Source: Lactobacillus sp. ESL0785 (GTDB taxonomy: Bacteria > Bacillota > Bacilli > Lactobacillales > Lactobacillaceae). From it: 64,000 bases of DNA. Within the stretch, counting starts at the first letter, position 1, and the number at the start of each line of letters is the position of its first letter. Positions 28,125-37,145 of the stretch are shown in pieces. Made by a program: the position numbers and the translations under genes. Below the pieces are notes generated by a model, which worked only from the letters and a program-made list of their open reading frames with translations, was not told where the DNA came from and made no database searches. The stretch covers positions 620,001 to 684,000 of the forward strand of contig NZ_CP113916.1 of NCBI RefSeq assembly GCF_029395455.1, given 5' to 3'.

Positions 28125-29645
28125 ATGTATTATTTTTTAAATAATCGGCTGGATGCTAATAGTTCAGGAATAGAACATGCTGAAGTCAAACGACTGAAAC
28201 TATTTAAACAAAATGGGGTTAAAGCTAAGATTGTTATGTGTGAATATAATCGTTTTGCCCATCAAAATTTGCCCTTGTATGGGTTGACTGAAGATGATTA
28301 CGTTAACATGTTTGACTATTTTGCCGGTACTGTTAATTACACAGGTAAGCCCAAAACAATTGCAGATTTGCAGATTGCACCGAACTTTAGGGTTGAGAAG
28401 ACTGCATCTGGCTATGATGTTTATGATGGTGAGTGGCAGACAATGGCAATTAACTTATTTGCCAACAAGCAGATTGATACAATTCGTTACTTTAATGGTG
28501 ATGGTAATTGTACCAAGCAGGATTTTTATGATACGCGTGGCTTTAATAGCTTGACTCAGATCTATGCTACTGGCACTGGCAATTTGGTGTATGAATTATT
28601 TTTCCGGCCTAATGGCACAATCTATTATGAAATTTCGTATGAACAACGGCCTAATTGGTTAGCGGCTACTAATATTCAGTTGGTCGATCGTGAAGGTAAC
28701 TTGCATTCGTTAATGAATTTGGGTCAAGCATTTACAATTATGCTTGATGACTTAAATAAAAATGATGGTGATACTAAGTCAACAGTTATTTCAGATCGCA
28801 GCAATATTACGAATGTACCAATGATTAATATGAAAACACCGGTAAGAAGAATTGAACATTTTCATAGTATTCATTTCCGTGATTATTGGGATCCAGATTC
28901 ACCATTAACCTATAATTCGATATCTGATAATGAGTTATTAAGCAAAACTGATTTGATTGTAACCCCGGGACCGCACCAAGCTAATGATATGCGTGATCGG
29001 TTGAAGACGCAGGTGCCAATTGTGGCAATTCCCGTGGGAATTGTTCCTGATGAACAATTGCAGGCACCACAGATTTCAATGTCGCAAAGAAAAGCTGGAA
29101 AAATTATTGCCGTTGCCCGCTTATTCCCTGAAAAGCGGCTTGACGATACAATTAATGCCTTTGCACAAGTCCGCAAGCATAATCATCAAATTACGCTGGA
29201 TATTTATGGCTATGGTAATAGTGGTGATGGCTATAAAGAAGAGAAGATGTTGAAAAAGTTAGTGCAGCAACTTCATTTGCAAAAAGCAATTCATTTTATG
29301 GGTTATACGCAAGATATGGATTCTGTTTATAATAATGCGCAATTGATGGTTATGTCATCGCGGTTTGAAGGGGCACCATTGGCAATTAATGAAGCCCAAT
29401 CTCACGGCGTACCAGTGATCTCGTATGATACGCATTATGGTCCTGCTGACTTGGTGGCTGATGGCGTCAGCGGCTACATTACACCAGATGGTGATGTTAA
29501 TGCATTAGCTAAAAAGATAAATGATTATTTTACTAATGAACAATTAATGCAAAAAATGAGTACAGCAGCTTATAAAAATGCTCAGCGTTTCTCTGCAGAT
29601 AATGTATGGCAATACTGGAAGAAGTATGTAATTGATGCGGATTAG
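28125..29645 (+). CDS. GT4-family glycosyltransferase with GtfA-type N-terminal extension
   Basis: A 506-residue cytoplasmic glycosyltransferase, paralogous to GtfA at 34827. The start (NNRLDANSSGIEHAEVKRLKLF) and the beta-rich middle (about residues 90-215) are the extension seen in GtfA/TagE enzymes. The C-terminal half is a GT-B fold with VARLFPEKR for nucleotide-sugar binding and the E-x7-E motif in RFEGAPLAINEAQ (Glu415, Glu423). It sits directly upstream of the serine-rich adhesin gene. It probably adds sugars to that protein, either first or after GtfA/GtfB; donor and acceptor are unknown. AGGAGA precedes ATG 28125. Confidence 0.85.
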   Translation: MYYFLNNRLDANSSGIEHAEVKRLKLFKQNGVKAKIVMCEYNRFAHQNLPLYGLTEDDYVNMFDYFAGTVNYTGKPKTIADLQIAPNFRVEKTASGYDVYDGEWQTMAINLFANKQIDTIRYFNGDGNCTKQDFYDTRGFNSLTQIYATGTGNLVYELFFRPNGTIYYEISYEQRPNWLAATNIQLVDREGNLHSLMNLGQAFTIMLDDLNKNDGDTKSTVISDRSNITNVPMINMKTPVRRIEHFHSIHFRDYWDPDSPLTYNSISDNELLSKTDLIVTPGPHQANDMRDRLKTQVPIVAIPVGIVPDEQLQAPQISMSQRKAGKIIAVARLFPEKRLDDTINAFAQVRKHNHQITLDIYGYGNSGDGYKEEKMLKKLVQQLHLQKAIHFMGYTQDMDSVYNNAQLMVMSSRFEGAPLAINEAQSHGVPVISYDTHYGPADLVADGVSGYITPDGDVNALAKKINDYFTNEQLMQKMSTAAYKNAQRFSADNVWQYWKKYVIDAD

Positions 29646-29666
29646 TATGCGATAATTCCTGTATAA

Positions 29667-29688
29667 TTTAACAGAATATTTTGTTAAA
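29667..29688. other. Inverted repeat between the glycosyltransferase and adhesin genes
   Basis: TTTAACA and TGTTAAA flank GAATATTT. It may be a weak terminator of the glycosyltransferase gene or an operator for the adhesin promoter 15 bases downstream. Confidence 0.35.
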
Positions 29689-29702
29689 ATAAATAGGTTT
29701 AA

Positions 29703-29731
29703 TTGACTGTAAATAACATATGTTATAAAAT
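29703..29731 (+). promoter_or_regulatory. Promoter of the serine-rich adhesin gene
   Basis: TTGACT at 29703-29708 is followed after 17 bases by TAAAAT (within TATAAAAT), and then by AGGAGG ahead of ATG 29753. Confidence 0.6.
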
Positions 29732-29752
29732 CAAATAAACAGGAGGATAACT

Positions 29753-32700
29753 ATGCATTTTAATAATATAAAAGGAACAAGTACGGATAATTCGGATAAG
29801 TCTAAAAAGAATAGATTATATCAAGTTAGCCGCGATTTATTAGCTGCAGGCGCAGCCGGTATTGGTGGAGTTTTGGGTGGCTTAGTTGCTACTAACAAGA
29901 CAGCACACGCAGCTACTAATGTACCTAAAGTTAAATTGGCTGGCAAAAATGCAACGCTAGCTAATATTAATTCAATGTCAATTCCTGCATCGCAAAATGG
30001 GTCAGCTTCAGTAAGTGATATTAGTGAAAATAATCATCATGATGAATCCACTGCTGCAACCAAAAAAGTACAGTCTGTAAGTCAAAAGCAGCAGACAGCT
30101 TCAACTAATGAAGCCAAGCCAGTTAGCCAAGAAGAAACTGCTAAAAATCAAACTGCAAAACCACAACAAGATAATGAAAACACGCAAGTGTTGTTGCGGG
30201 ATACAGGTGCACATAGTACCGAACATAGTACCGACTATTCAGCTATCGCTTCAGAAGCTTCTATTAATGGCTCTTCAATTGTAAGTGCAATTGATTCGGG
30301 TAGTTTAAGTAATTCAATTAATGAATCTAATTTTGTATCTGTCTCTTCTGCTAATAGTGAGTTAGTAGCTAGTTCAAAAAGTTCATCTGATTCAGTATCA
30401 AATAGTTTACCTATAAGTTTAAGTAATGCCAATACAAGTATTTCTGATTCAAGTAAACCATTTGGTAGTAGACAAAGTTTAGTTTCCAATGTCCGTGATT
30501 CGTTATTAAATCTGTCACGGTCGAATAGCGCAGCTTCAGCATCTGCAGCTAGTTATCGAGCTTCACTTAGTCAGAGTGCAAGTGGTAGTGGCTCAACTAG
30601 TGTTTCAACTTTGAATAGTGCAAATGATTCAACTTTAATTGTCTCTACAAATGCTAGTGTATCTAATAGTACCAGTGTAAGTAATAGTGAGCTTACATCT
30701 AATAGTTTGTCTGGAGATAGTAATTTTAATAAATCACTGGAAGATCTTAAGACATCAATGGCTGATGTAATAGCTGCTAGTCAAACAGCTTCAGAATCAT
30801 TTAGTACTAGTGTTAAAACGGCGAGTGCTTCAGCATCAACTTCAACTTCAGATAGTAAGACAGCTGCAAGTACTAGTGTTAATCTTGAAAATGAAAGTTT
30901 AAGTAAAACAGCCTCAATTATTAAGAGTGAAGATGCTTTACTTAATATCTTTAGTAATAGTGCTTCAATTTCAAAGGCAATTTCTGCAATTGATGAGTCT
31001 AACTCTACGTCTGTTTCTGTTGCTAATAGTCAATCTGTGTCTAATTCTCAAAGTACTTCAAAAAGCCTAGTATCAGCATCAGATAGTTTATCTGCTAGTT
31101 TATCTGCAGCTAATATAAGTATTTTGGATGATACTAAACCGCTTGATAGCAGACAAAGTTTTGCTTCAAATGCCCGTGATTCGCTCTTAACTGCATCCCA
31201 ATCAAATAGTATAGCTGCATCATCTGCACCTAGTGAATCGGCTTCACTTTCAAAAAGTGCAAGTGGTAGTGACTCGACTAGTACTTCAACTTCACAGAGT
31301 GCAAATAATTCAACAGTTAACGCAAGTAATGATGCCAATGCATCTTTGATCACAAGCAGAGCTAATTCTGTAAGTGTAACTCCAGAAGTCAGCACCTTAA
31401 TCGATAGTATCAATAGTGTAAGTACTAAGGATTCACAATCGCTTAGCCTAAGTACAAGTATTGCAAGTGAATCAGCTGCAACTTCAACTAATAATAGTAG
31501 GTTATCTGCATATGATAATTCTGCTTTACGATCCAAGAGTTTAAGTATTGCGGCATCAATCATTAGTGATGAGATGGGTTTCCTTGATGGGTTCAATGGT
31601 GCTACTTCTGCTTCAAGTGAGATTGCCTCATATAGTGAATCAGCTTCAAAGGCAACTTCTGCAATTAATTCAATTAATGATTCTAATTCTAAATCTGTTT
31701 CTGTTTCTAATAGCCAATCCATAGCTAATTCTCAAAGTACTTCAGAAAGTCAAGCATCAGATAGTTTAGCTGCTAGTTTGGCTGCAGCTAATGCAAGTAT
31801 TTTGGATAATAATAAACCGCTTGACAGTAGACAAAGCTTTGCTTCAAATGCGCGTGAGTCGCTATCAACTGCATCCCAATCAAACAGTACAGCACTTAGT
31901 GAATCGACTTCACTGGCAAACAGTGTAAGTGGTAGTGGCTTGGCTAGTGCTTCAGATTCACAGAGTGCAAGTAGTGCAACAGATAGTGCAAGTAATAGTG
32001 CAAATGCATCTGAGCACACAAGCATAGTTCATTCTGTAAGTGTAACTCCAAAAGATAGTACTTTAATCAATAGTATCAATAGTGTAAGTACTAAAGATTC
32101 ACAATCACTTAGCCAAAGTACAAATGATGCAAGTGCTTCAGCTGCAGCTTCAACTAATAATAGTAGGTTATCAGCATACGATAATGCTGATTCACAAGCC
32201 AAGAGTTTAAGTACTGCGGCATCAATATTTAAGAGTGAGAATAGTCTCCTTGATAGCTTCAATAGTGCTACTGGCGGTGGTTCGAATTCAACGAGCAATG
32301 GTGGCAACAGTTCTGGTTCACAGTCGTTTGATTCTAATTCAGTTTCAATTAGCCAAAGTGAAGCTGTCTCAATAGCTATCTCACAAAATTCAACTAATAT
32401 TAGTAATTCGACTAGAGATAGTCAATCGGCTTCACGTTCTCAAAGTACTAGTTTGAGTACTGCTAGTGATAGTGCCTCAACTTCAACGAAGATTAGTGAT
32501 TCTGCATCTAAGAGTATGTCAGCTAACCCGTCAAATGATCCGGACAGTATCAGCACTTCGGCTTCATTAGCTAGTGTTAGAGCTTCTGTATCTAAGAGTA
32601 CGAGTATTAGTGCTTCTAGTTCAAATAGTCAAAGTTCTTCAGTTGCTAGTGATAGTGCTTCAGCATCGACCAGTGCTAGTCAATCAGATTCTACGATATC

Positions 32701-33931
32701 TAGTGCTAAAGATTCTGCATTGGATTCATTAACTGGTGGCTTCACATCACAAATTAACAGCGGCCTTCACGAAGCTTATAGTACAAGTGCATCGAGATCA
32801 ACGAATACAAGTGCTTTAGATTCCGCTTCACGTAGTACGAGTTTAATTAGTGCTAGTGCTAGTGCTTCAACTTCAGACAGTTTGAGTACGTCGCAATCTA
32901 AGAATGCACCTGCATTTACGGATCCAGTACAGGCAAGTAATAGTGCTTCACAGTCGACCATTAAGAGTCAGAAAGCTTCACGGTCAGTTAGTGACAGTGT
33001 AACTAGTGCCAGCATCAGTGCTGCATCTAGTATGTCAGCTTCGGCTAATTCAACAGGAGCAAATGACGGTGACAGTAGTTTAGCTAATTCTCTTAGTGCC
33101 AGCACGTCTAGTTCGTTAGCAAATTCTAGTGATACAACAGGCGGAGGTACAGCAGGTGGCTCAACTGGTGGAACTGGCGGCTCATCAACCGGTGGAGGTA
33201 CAACAGGCGGTAGTTCAACTGGTGGAACTGGCAGCTCATCAACCGGTGGAGGCTCAACTGGTGGTTCTACAACTGGTGGAACTGGCGGTCAGACAGGTAC
33301 GAATACTAATAATTCGACTAATAACACAAATAATACAACTAATAATAATACCACCACGAATAATACGACCAATACTAATACAACCACTGAAAATAAGACG
33401 GTACGTTTCTTAACACATAATGCTTATTGCTACAATAATCAAGGTCAAAGAGTGGGTACAGTTATTTACTCACGCGGCGGCAAGATGGGTACTTATGGTG
33501 ATAAGGTTGCAATTAATGGTCGGCAGTTCTATTCAATTGGTAATGGTAATTATGTTGCCGCTGGTAACTTCATTGGGTTTGAATCCAAGTTAAAGCATAA
33601 TGCTCGTGTTTATACTAAGTCTGGTACTAAGTTAAAACAGAAGGTAAGAAAGCATAAGTGGATTAAGATCTACGAAAGTATCACTATTCATGGTAAAGAA
33701 TACTACACTAATATTGATGGTAACTGTATTAAAGCAAGTAATTTTGTCGGCTTTGAATCGCGGTTGAAGCACAATGCCTTTGTTTATAACAAACACGGTA
33801 AACGTGTAGGGCTAAAGATTTTAAGGAAGAGAAAGTTAGTTAAGACTTATGGCAGTAAAATCATTAAAGGTAGAAAATTCTACTCAATTGGTAAAGGTAA
33901 ATATGTTGCAGCAGGTAATTTTAAAAAATAA
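29753..33931 (+). CDS. Serine-rich repeat adhesin anchored by SLAP modules
   Basis: A 1,392-residue surface protein and the expected substrate of the accessory Sec system. Residues 1-53 are a long signal peptide with polar N-region and glycine-rich core (LLAAGAAGIGGVLGGLVATN, cleavage after AHA). Residues ~54-165 are a mixed region. About 165-1120 is Ser/Ala/Thr/Asn-rich low-complexity sequence, mostly SxS patterns, the O-glycosylation substrate. A Gly/Thr-rich linker and an Asn/Thr-rich linker follow. From about residue 1,218 come three SLAP modules (THNAYCYNNQGQRVG, KHNARVYTKSG, KHNAFVYNKHGKRVG). There is no LPXTG, so wall binding is probably non-covalent. No globular ligand-binding domain is obvious before the repeats. 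Confidence 0.9.
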   Translation: MHFNNIKGTSTDNSDKSKKNRLYQVSRDLLAAGAAGIGGVLGGLVATNKTAHAATNVPKVKLAGKNATLANINSMSIPASQNGSASVSDISENNHHDESTAATKKVQSVSQKQQTASTNEAKPVSQEETAKNQTAKPQQDNENTQVLLRDTGAHSTEHSTDYSAIASEASINGSSIVSAIDSGSLSNSINESNFVSVSSANSELVASSKSSSDSVSNSLPISLSNANTSISDSSKPFGSRQSLVSNVRDSLLNLSRSNSAASASAASYRASLSQSASGSGSTSVSTLNSANDSTLIVSTNASVSNSTSVSNSELTSNSLSGDSNFNKSLEDLKTSMADVIAASQTASESFSTSVKTASASASTSTSDSKTAASTSVNLENESLSKTASIIKSEDALLNIFSNSASISKAISAIDESNSTSVSVANSQSVSNSQSTSKSLVSASDSLSASLSAANISILDDTKPLDSRQSFASNARDSLLTASQSNSIAASSAPSESASLSKSASGSDSTSTSTSQSANNSTVNASNDANASLITSRANSVSVTPEVSTLIDSINSVSTKDSQSLSLSTSIASESAATSTNNSRLSAYDNSALRSKSLSIAASIISDEMGFLDGFNGATSASSEIASYSESASKATSAINSINDSNSKSVSVSNSQSIANSQSTSESQASDSLAASLAAANASILDNNKPLDSRQSFASNARESLSTASQSNSTALSESTSLANSVSGSGLASASDSQSASSATDSASNSANASEHTSIVHSVSVTPKDSTLINSINSVSTKDSQSLSQSTNDASASAAASTNNSRLSAYDNADSQAKSLSTAASIFKSENSLLDSFNSATGGGSNSTSNGGNSSGSQSFDSNSVSISQSEAVSIAISQNSTNISNSTRDSQSASRSQSTSLSTASDSASTSTKISDSASKSMSANPSNDPDSISTSASLASVRASVSKSTSISASSSNSQSSSVASDSASASTSASQSDSTISSAKDSALDSLTGGFTSQINSGLHEAYSTSASRSTNTSALDSASRSTSLISASASASTSDSLSTSQSKNAPAFTDPVQASNSASQSTIKSQKASRSVSDSVTSASISAASSMSASANSTGANDGDSSLANSLSASTSSSLANSSDTTGGGTAGGSTGGTGGSSTGGGTTGGSSTGGTGSSSTGGGSTGGSTTGGTGGQTGTNTNNSTNNTNNTTNNNTTTNNTTNTNTTTENKTVRFLTHNAYCYNNQGQRVGTVIYSRGGKMGTYGDKVAINGRQFYSIGNGNYVAAGNFIGFESKLKHNARVYTKSGTKLKQKVRKHKWIKIYESITIHGKEYYTNIDGNCIKASNFVGFESRLKHNAFVYNKHGKRVGLKILRKRKLVKTYGSKIIKGRKFYSIGKGKYVAAGNFKK
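30407..32272 (+). repeat. Three ~680-base direct repeats in the adhesin gene
   Basis: Units begin near 30407, 31088 and 31766. Each encodes ~226 residues starting (L)xxSLxxAN...KP-SRQS (SRQS at residues 239, 466 and 692) and containing NSQSxxNSQSTS near the end. Units 2 and 3 also share SVTP...INSVSTKDSQSLS and NNSRLSAYDN and are closest to each other; the third is incomplete. Confidence 0.8.
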
Positions 33932-33977
33932 CAATAATTAAATTGCCTAGTTGTTATTAATTTGATAGTTATAATAG

Positions 33978-34010
33978 GCATCCCGAATAACTTTATTGGG
34001 GATGCTTTTT
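33978..34010 (+). terminator. Terminator between the adhesin gene and asp3
   Basis: GCATCCC pairs with GGGATGC around a 14-base loop and is followed by five T. It would let the abundant adhesin transcript end before the export genes, with read-through or another promoter for the rest. Confidence 0.75.
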
Positions 34011-34043
34011 GTTAGAAAGTTTTGTTAAAAATAAGGTCACAGA

Positions 34044-34826
34044 ATGAAAACCAAGATAGAAAAAATATATTTATTCTTTTGTCCTACTGATCTGGCTTAT
34101 CTGTATCTTAATGGTTCTCAAGTTCGCTTTACTGCTGATCAGGTCAGTTATGAAAATCCGCTGTTGACGCCCGGACAAAAAATTATTAATTGGGAAAATC
34201 GCCCGCATCAACCTGATTTTACGCCGAGCATGTATTTGCCTAATTTGCTTCCGCGAACAGCTTACAGCTTTAAGTTTAATGGGGAGTTTCATCCGCGCGA
34301 CTCTGTGGCATTAGTAGTTAATGCATATGATGAAGATCAAAATAAAGTTAGTGAGCAGATTGTTACTTCAGCGGCACCAATGTTTACCCTGCCGCAAGAA
34401 ACAGTAAGTTATAGTCTGGCATTAATTAATTTAAATACGGTCAAGTTTACGCTGACTAATTTAATTGTGGCGCGTGCAGCAATTATGACAAATTATCGGT
34501 TTAAGTTAGATAGAATTGCCAATTTACGTGTGCTTAAGATAACAAGTAAGTATGCAAAAGATAATCTGTTATTTGTGCATTTAGTAAAAAAGAGGTCAGT
34601 CATTCAAGAACTCAGTTTTATTGCTCAAGAACAGCACCTGTTTATCTTTGTTCCGCAAAACAGTAAGGGTGAATTATATCTTGAACCAGCAATGGTTGAA
34701 CAAATTATTAATTACTTGATTCAAGCAGAATTACAACATTTTAGTTTAAGAATTGACCGTAATCGATTAACTGAACCGATAACTAAGCGGATGATGCAAG
34801 TTGATTTATCAGAGAGAGGAATATAG
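34044..34826 (+). CDS. asp3: Accessory Sec system protein Asp3
   Basis: A 260-residue cytoplasmic protein of the Asp3 family. The first ~150 residues form the beta-rich carbohydrate-binding-like fold: YLYLNGSQVRFTADQVSYEN, LTPGQKIINWENRP, then FTPSMYLPNLLPRTAYSFKF. The tail (SKYAKDNLLFVHLVKKRSV...) looks like an added domain with some resemblance to a thioesterase/hydrolase tail; its role is unknown. Asp3 works with Asp1 and Asp2 to deliver serine-rich glycoproteins to SecA2. The start has only a weak AAGGT ribosome site. It abuts gtfA with no gap (stop 34826, ATG 34827). Confidence 0.75.
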   Translation: MKTKIEKIYLFFCPTDLAYLYLNGSQVRFTADQVSYENPLLTPGQKIINWENRPHQPDFTPSMYLPNLLPRTAYSFKFNGEFHPRDSVALVVNAYDEDQNKVSEQIVTSAAPMFTLPQETVSYSLALINLNTVKFTLTNLIVARAAIMTNYRFKLDRIANLRVLKITSKYAKDNLLFVHLVKKRSVIQELSFIAQEQHLFIFVPQNSKGELYLEPAMVEQIINYLIQAELQHFSLRIDRNRLTEPITKRMMQVDLSERGI

Positions 34827-36281
34827 ATGGATTTTTTTATTAATCAGGCAATGGGATTGGGAAATTCAGGAGTTGAGCACGCGGAATTTTATCGAGCAAA
34901 GCGATTTAAGGATGAAAATATACCTTATAAATTTGTCTTTGTCTCGCTGGTTCCCGAATTACATCAAGCAATGAAAAAGTGGCATTTGCATCGTGATGAA
35001 GTTATCAATATGTGGGAGTATTTTACTTTAGGTGAAAAGTATTTAGCTGACGGCTTACCTCGGCGGACTAAGCCTAAAAAAGCGGTAACGATTACCGATA
35101 GCAGCAATACAATTAGGTTGAAACATATTTATACTGATTCCGGCATGCATATTGTGGAACATTTTGTCAAAGAAAAAAACAAGCAGAAGCCTGAGAGCAA
35201 GGTGCTGGTTGTTCGCGTCTTTAAAGTTGAAATCTTTAATGCAAAAACAAATGAATTAAAGGCCACGTATGAAATTACTAATAGTGAAAATGTGGAATCA
35301 CAGGTTCAAAATATTCATTTGTTTAATCAAGCAGGGCACCATTTATTTTTTGCTAATTTAGTAAAGCTTCACCGGTACTTTTTTGAGATTCTTGACCGCT
35401 TCTTTGGCGGACAAAGTAATTTTTATATTGATCGTGGTGACTTTGTCGATGAGGCATTGGTTCCGCATAAAATTCCTAATTCTAAAATCATCGGTATTAT
35501 TCATGCGGATCACTTGGCAGATCGGAATGATCCTACAAAACCGTTGTGGAATAATTACTATGAGTATATGTTCAGACACCTTGAGGGATTTGACCGCATT
35601 GTTGTTGCGACAGAGTTACAGCGGCAAGATATTTTGGTTGATTTTCCAAAAGAAGGGGCAAGATTTGTGACTATTCCTGTTGGTGGCCTCACGTTACAAC
35701 AACATCATCCACATAAAACTGAACTGAAGTCGTTGAAGTTAATTACGGCTTCACGGTTAGCTGCGGAAAAGCACATCGACATTGCCATTAAGGCCGTAGT
35801 TGCATTGCATAATGCTGGTCAGAAAATCAGCTTTGCGATTTATGGTCAAGGTGAAAAGAAGGATGAACTGGCTAAGTTAATTAAAGACAATCACGCAGAA
35901 GATTATATTGAATTGAAGGGATTGTCAGATTCATTAGCGCAGATTTATCCCCAATATGATGCGTTTATTTCAACTTCATTTTCTGAAGGCTTTGGCTTGA
36001 CCTATATTGAGGCACTGAATGCTGGGCTTCCAGTTGTTACCTTTAAGGCGCGGTTTGGGTCAATGGCAATGATTAAAGACGGTCAGAATGGCTTTTTACA
36101 AGAATTAAAACGTGATGATGATCAGTTTAATGTTGATCAAATTATTAAAGGACTTAATCGGTTGCTTGCAGCTGATTATCCGAAGTTATGTGCGCAAACA
36201 CAAGTGGGCATGGAAAAATTTAGTAATGAAACAATTGCACGTAGTTGGAGGAAATTGGTAGATGGATTACGAGTTAGTTAA
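34827..36281 (+). CDS. gtfA: Accessory Sec glycosyltransferase GtfA
   Basis: A 484-residue GT4 enzyme starting FFINQAMGLGNSGVEHAEFY, the hallmark of GtfA. The beta extension spans about residues 75-190; the catalytic GT-B half has IIGIIHADHLADRND, TASRLAAEKHIDIAIKA and the E-x7-E motif SEGFGLTYIEALNAG (Glu387, Glu395). GtfA with GtfB transfers GlcNAc onto Ser/Thr of the adhesin in known systems. GAGAGG precedes its ATG, and its 3' end overlaps gtfB by 20 bases. Confidence 0.92.
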   Translation: MDFFINQAMGLGNSGVEHAEFYRAKRFKDENIPYKFVFVSLVPELHQAMKKWHLHRDEVINMWEYFTLGEKYLADGLPRRTKPKKAVTITDSSNTIRLKHIYTDSGMHIVEHFVKEKNKQKPESKVLVVRVFKVEIFNAKTNELKATYEITNSENVESQVQNIHLFNQAGHHLFFANLVKLHRYFFEILDRFFGGQSNFYIDRGDFVDEALVPHKIPNSKIIGIIHADHLADRNDPTKPLWNNYYEYMFRHLEGFDRIVVATELQRQDILVDFPKEGARFVTIPVGGLTLQQHHPHKTELKSLKLITASRLAAEKHIDIAIKAVVALHNAGQKISFAIYGQGEKKDELAKLIKDNHAEDYIELKGLSDSLAQIYPQYDAFISTSFSEGFGLTYIEALNAGLPVVTFKARFGSMAMIKDGQNGFLQELKRDDDQFNVDQIIKGLNRLLAADYPKLCAQTQVGMEKFSNETIARSWRKLVDGLRVS

Positions 36282-37131
36282 TCGAGTAGACACTCTAGAT
36301 CAAGCAACATTGCAGGCGATTAAAGAACGCTTACAAAAAACAAATGGTAAATTACTGTGCCTTGGCTCAATGCCAAATATGCGTAATTTCTTGCAAGCTA
36401 ACGGATTAAAGGGCACGACGTTAATTGATTTAATTACCAAAAGAAAATACGATCCTAAAAGTTATCGCTATTTTAATGAAGTAAATATTCCGGATTCGGG
36501 TTATGTTGAAGTATTAAAGAATGGCAGTATCTTTGCTAGCTATCAAGGTGATTATATTGCTCGAGAATATATTTTTCCTAATACAAGAAGAGCAGCCCAA
36601 GATATTAGATTTTTAAATCCTGACGGCAGTTTAGATTATATTGAAGAATATACTTCTGATGGCAAGTTATATAGTCACTTACTATATGCCAATAATGTCT
36701 TGCAAGAAATAATTTTCTTTAATTTACAGCGGCAACCTGTAATTAGATATTATTACTATAATAATGAAATTAATTTGGTTACAGTTGAGAATCCTAAGAC
36801 CAACGCCATAATTAGTAAATATGATTCTTTAAATGAGTTTATTATTGCTGAACTAGCTCAAAAAATCGACAGTAAGGATACAGTTGGTATTAACTTCTTA
36901 GGAATTGAATTATCAGCTTTAGCACAGACAAGTTCACAAAACATTTATTATTTAAATGAAGATCCTTTAGATCAAAATGGCAATGTGCGGGCTAACTTAG
37001 CAATGATTTTGAATGATCAAATTCCATATATTGCTAAGGTGGTACTCACGCGGCGGCAATATTACGAAATTGAAAAGCAGCAGTTGCCTGTTAATAAACT
37101 TGAAGTTGTCAGTCATAAAGTAAGTAAATGA
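36262..37131 (+). CDS. gtfB: GtfB-like glycosyltransferase partner, short form
   Basis: A 289-residue protein in the GtfB position. The middle (GSIFASYQGDYIAREYIF...DIRFLNPDGSLDYIEEYTSDG...YYYNNEINLVTVENPKT) is the beta-meander that GtfB uses to bind GtfA and the unfolded substrate. GtfB is usually about 440 residues; the C-terminal Rossmann half of ~150 residues is missing, and the following 14 bases before secA2 have no room for it. GGAGG at 36247-36251 serves ATG 36262 within the end of gtfA. It may still act as the substrate-presenting subunit. It could also be a diverged family member rather than a truncation. Confidence 0.75.
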   Translation: MDYELVNRVDTLDQATLQAIKERLQKTNGKLLCLGSMPNMRNFLQANGLKGTTLIDLITKRKYDPKSYRYFNEVNIPDSGYVEVLKNGSIFASYQGDYIAREYIFPNTRRAAQDIRFLNPDGSLDYIEEYTSDGKLYSHLLYANNVLQEIIFFNLQRQPVIRYYYYNNEINLVTVENPKTNAIISKYDSLNEFIIAELAQKIDSKDTVGINFLGIELSALAQTSSQNIYYLNEDPLDQNGNVRANLAMILNDQIPYIAKVVLTRRQYYEIEKQQLPVNKLEVVSHKVSK

Positions 37132-37145
37132 TAGATTGAATTAAT

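Noticed and set aside
31048..31722. Long reverse-strand open frames inside the serine-rich adhesin gene
   Set aside because: They are the antisense of Ser-rich low-complexity codons (Leu/Glu/Ala-rich products), without ribosome sites, and lie wholly within the adhesin gene.
32300..33400. The Ser-rich and Gly/Thr-rich repeats as a CRISPR or other DNA repeat array
   Set aside because: They are in frame, encode SxS and TGG repeats, and have no constant repeat/spacer structure.
33400..33931. A sortase LPXTG signal at the end of the adhesin
   Set aside because: The last 170 residues are SLAP modules ending in AAGNFKK; there is no LPXTG, hydrophobic helix or charged tail.
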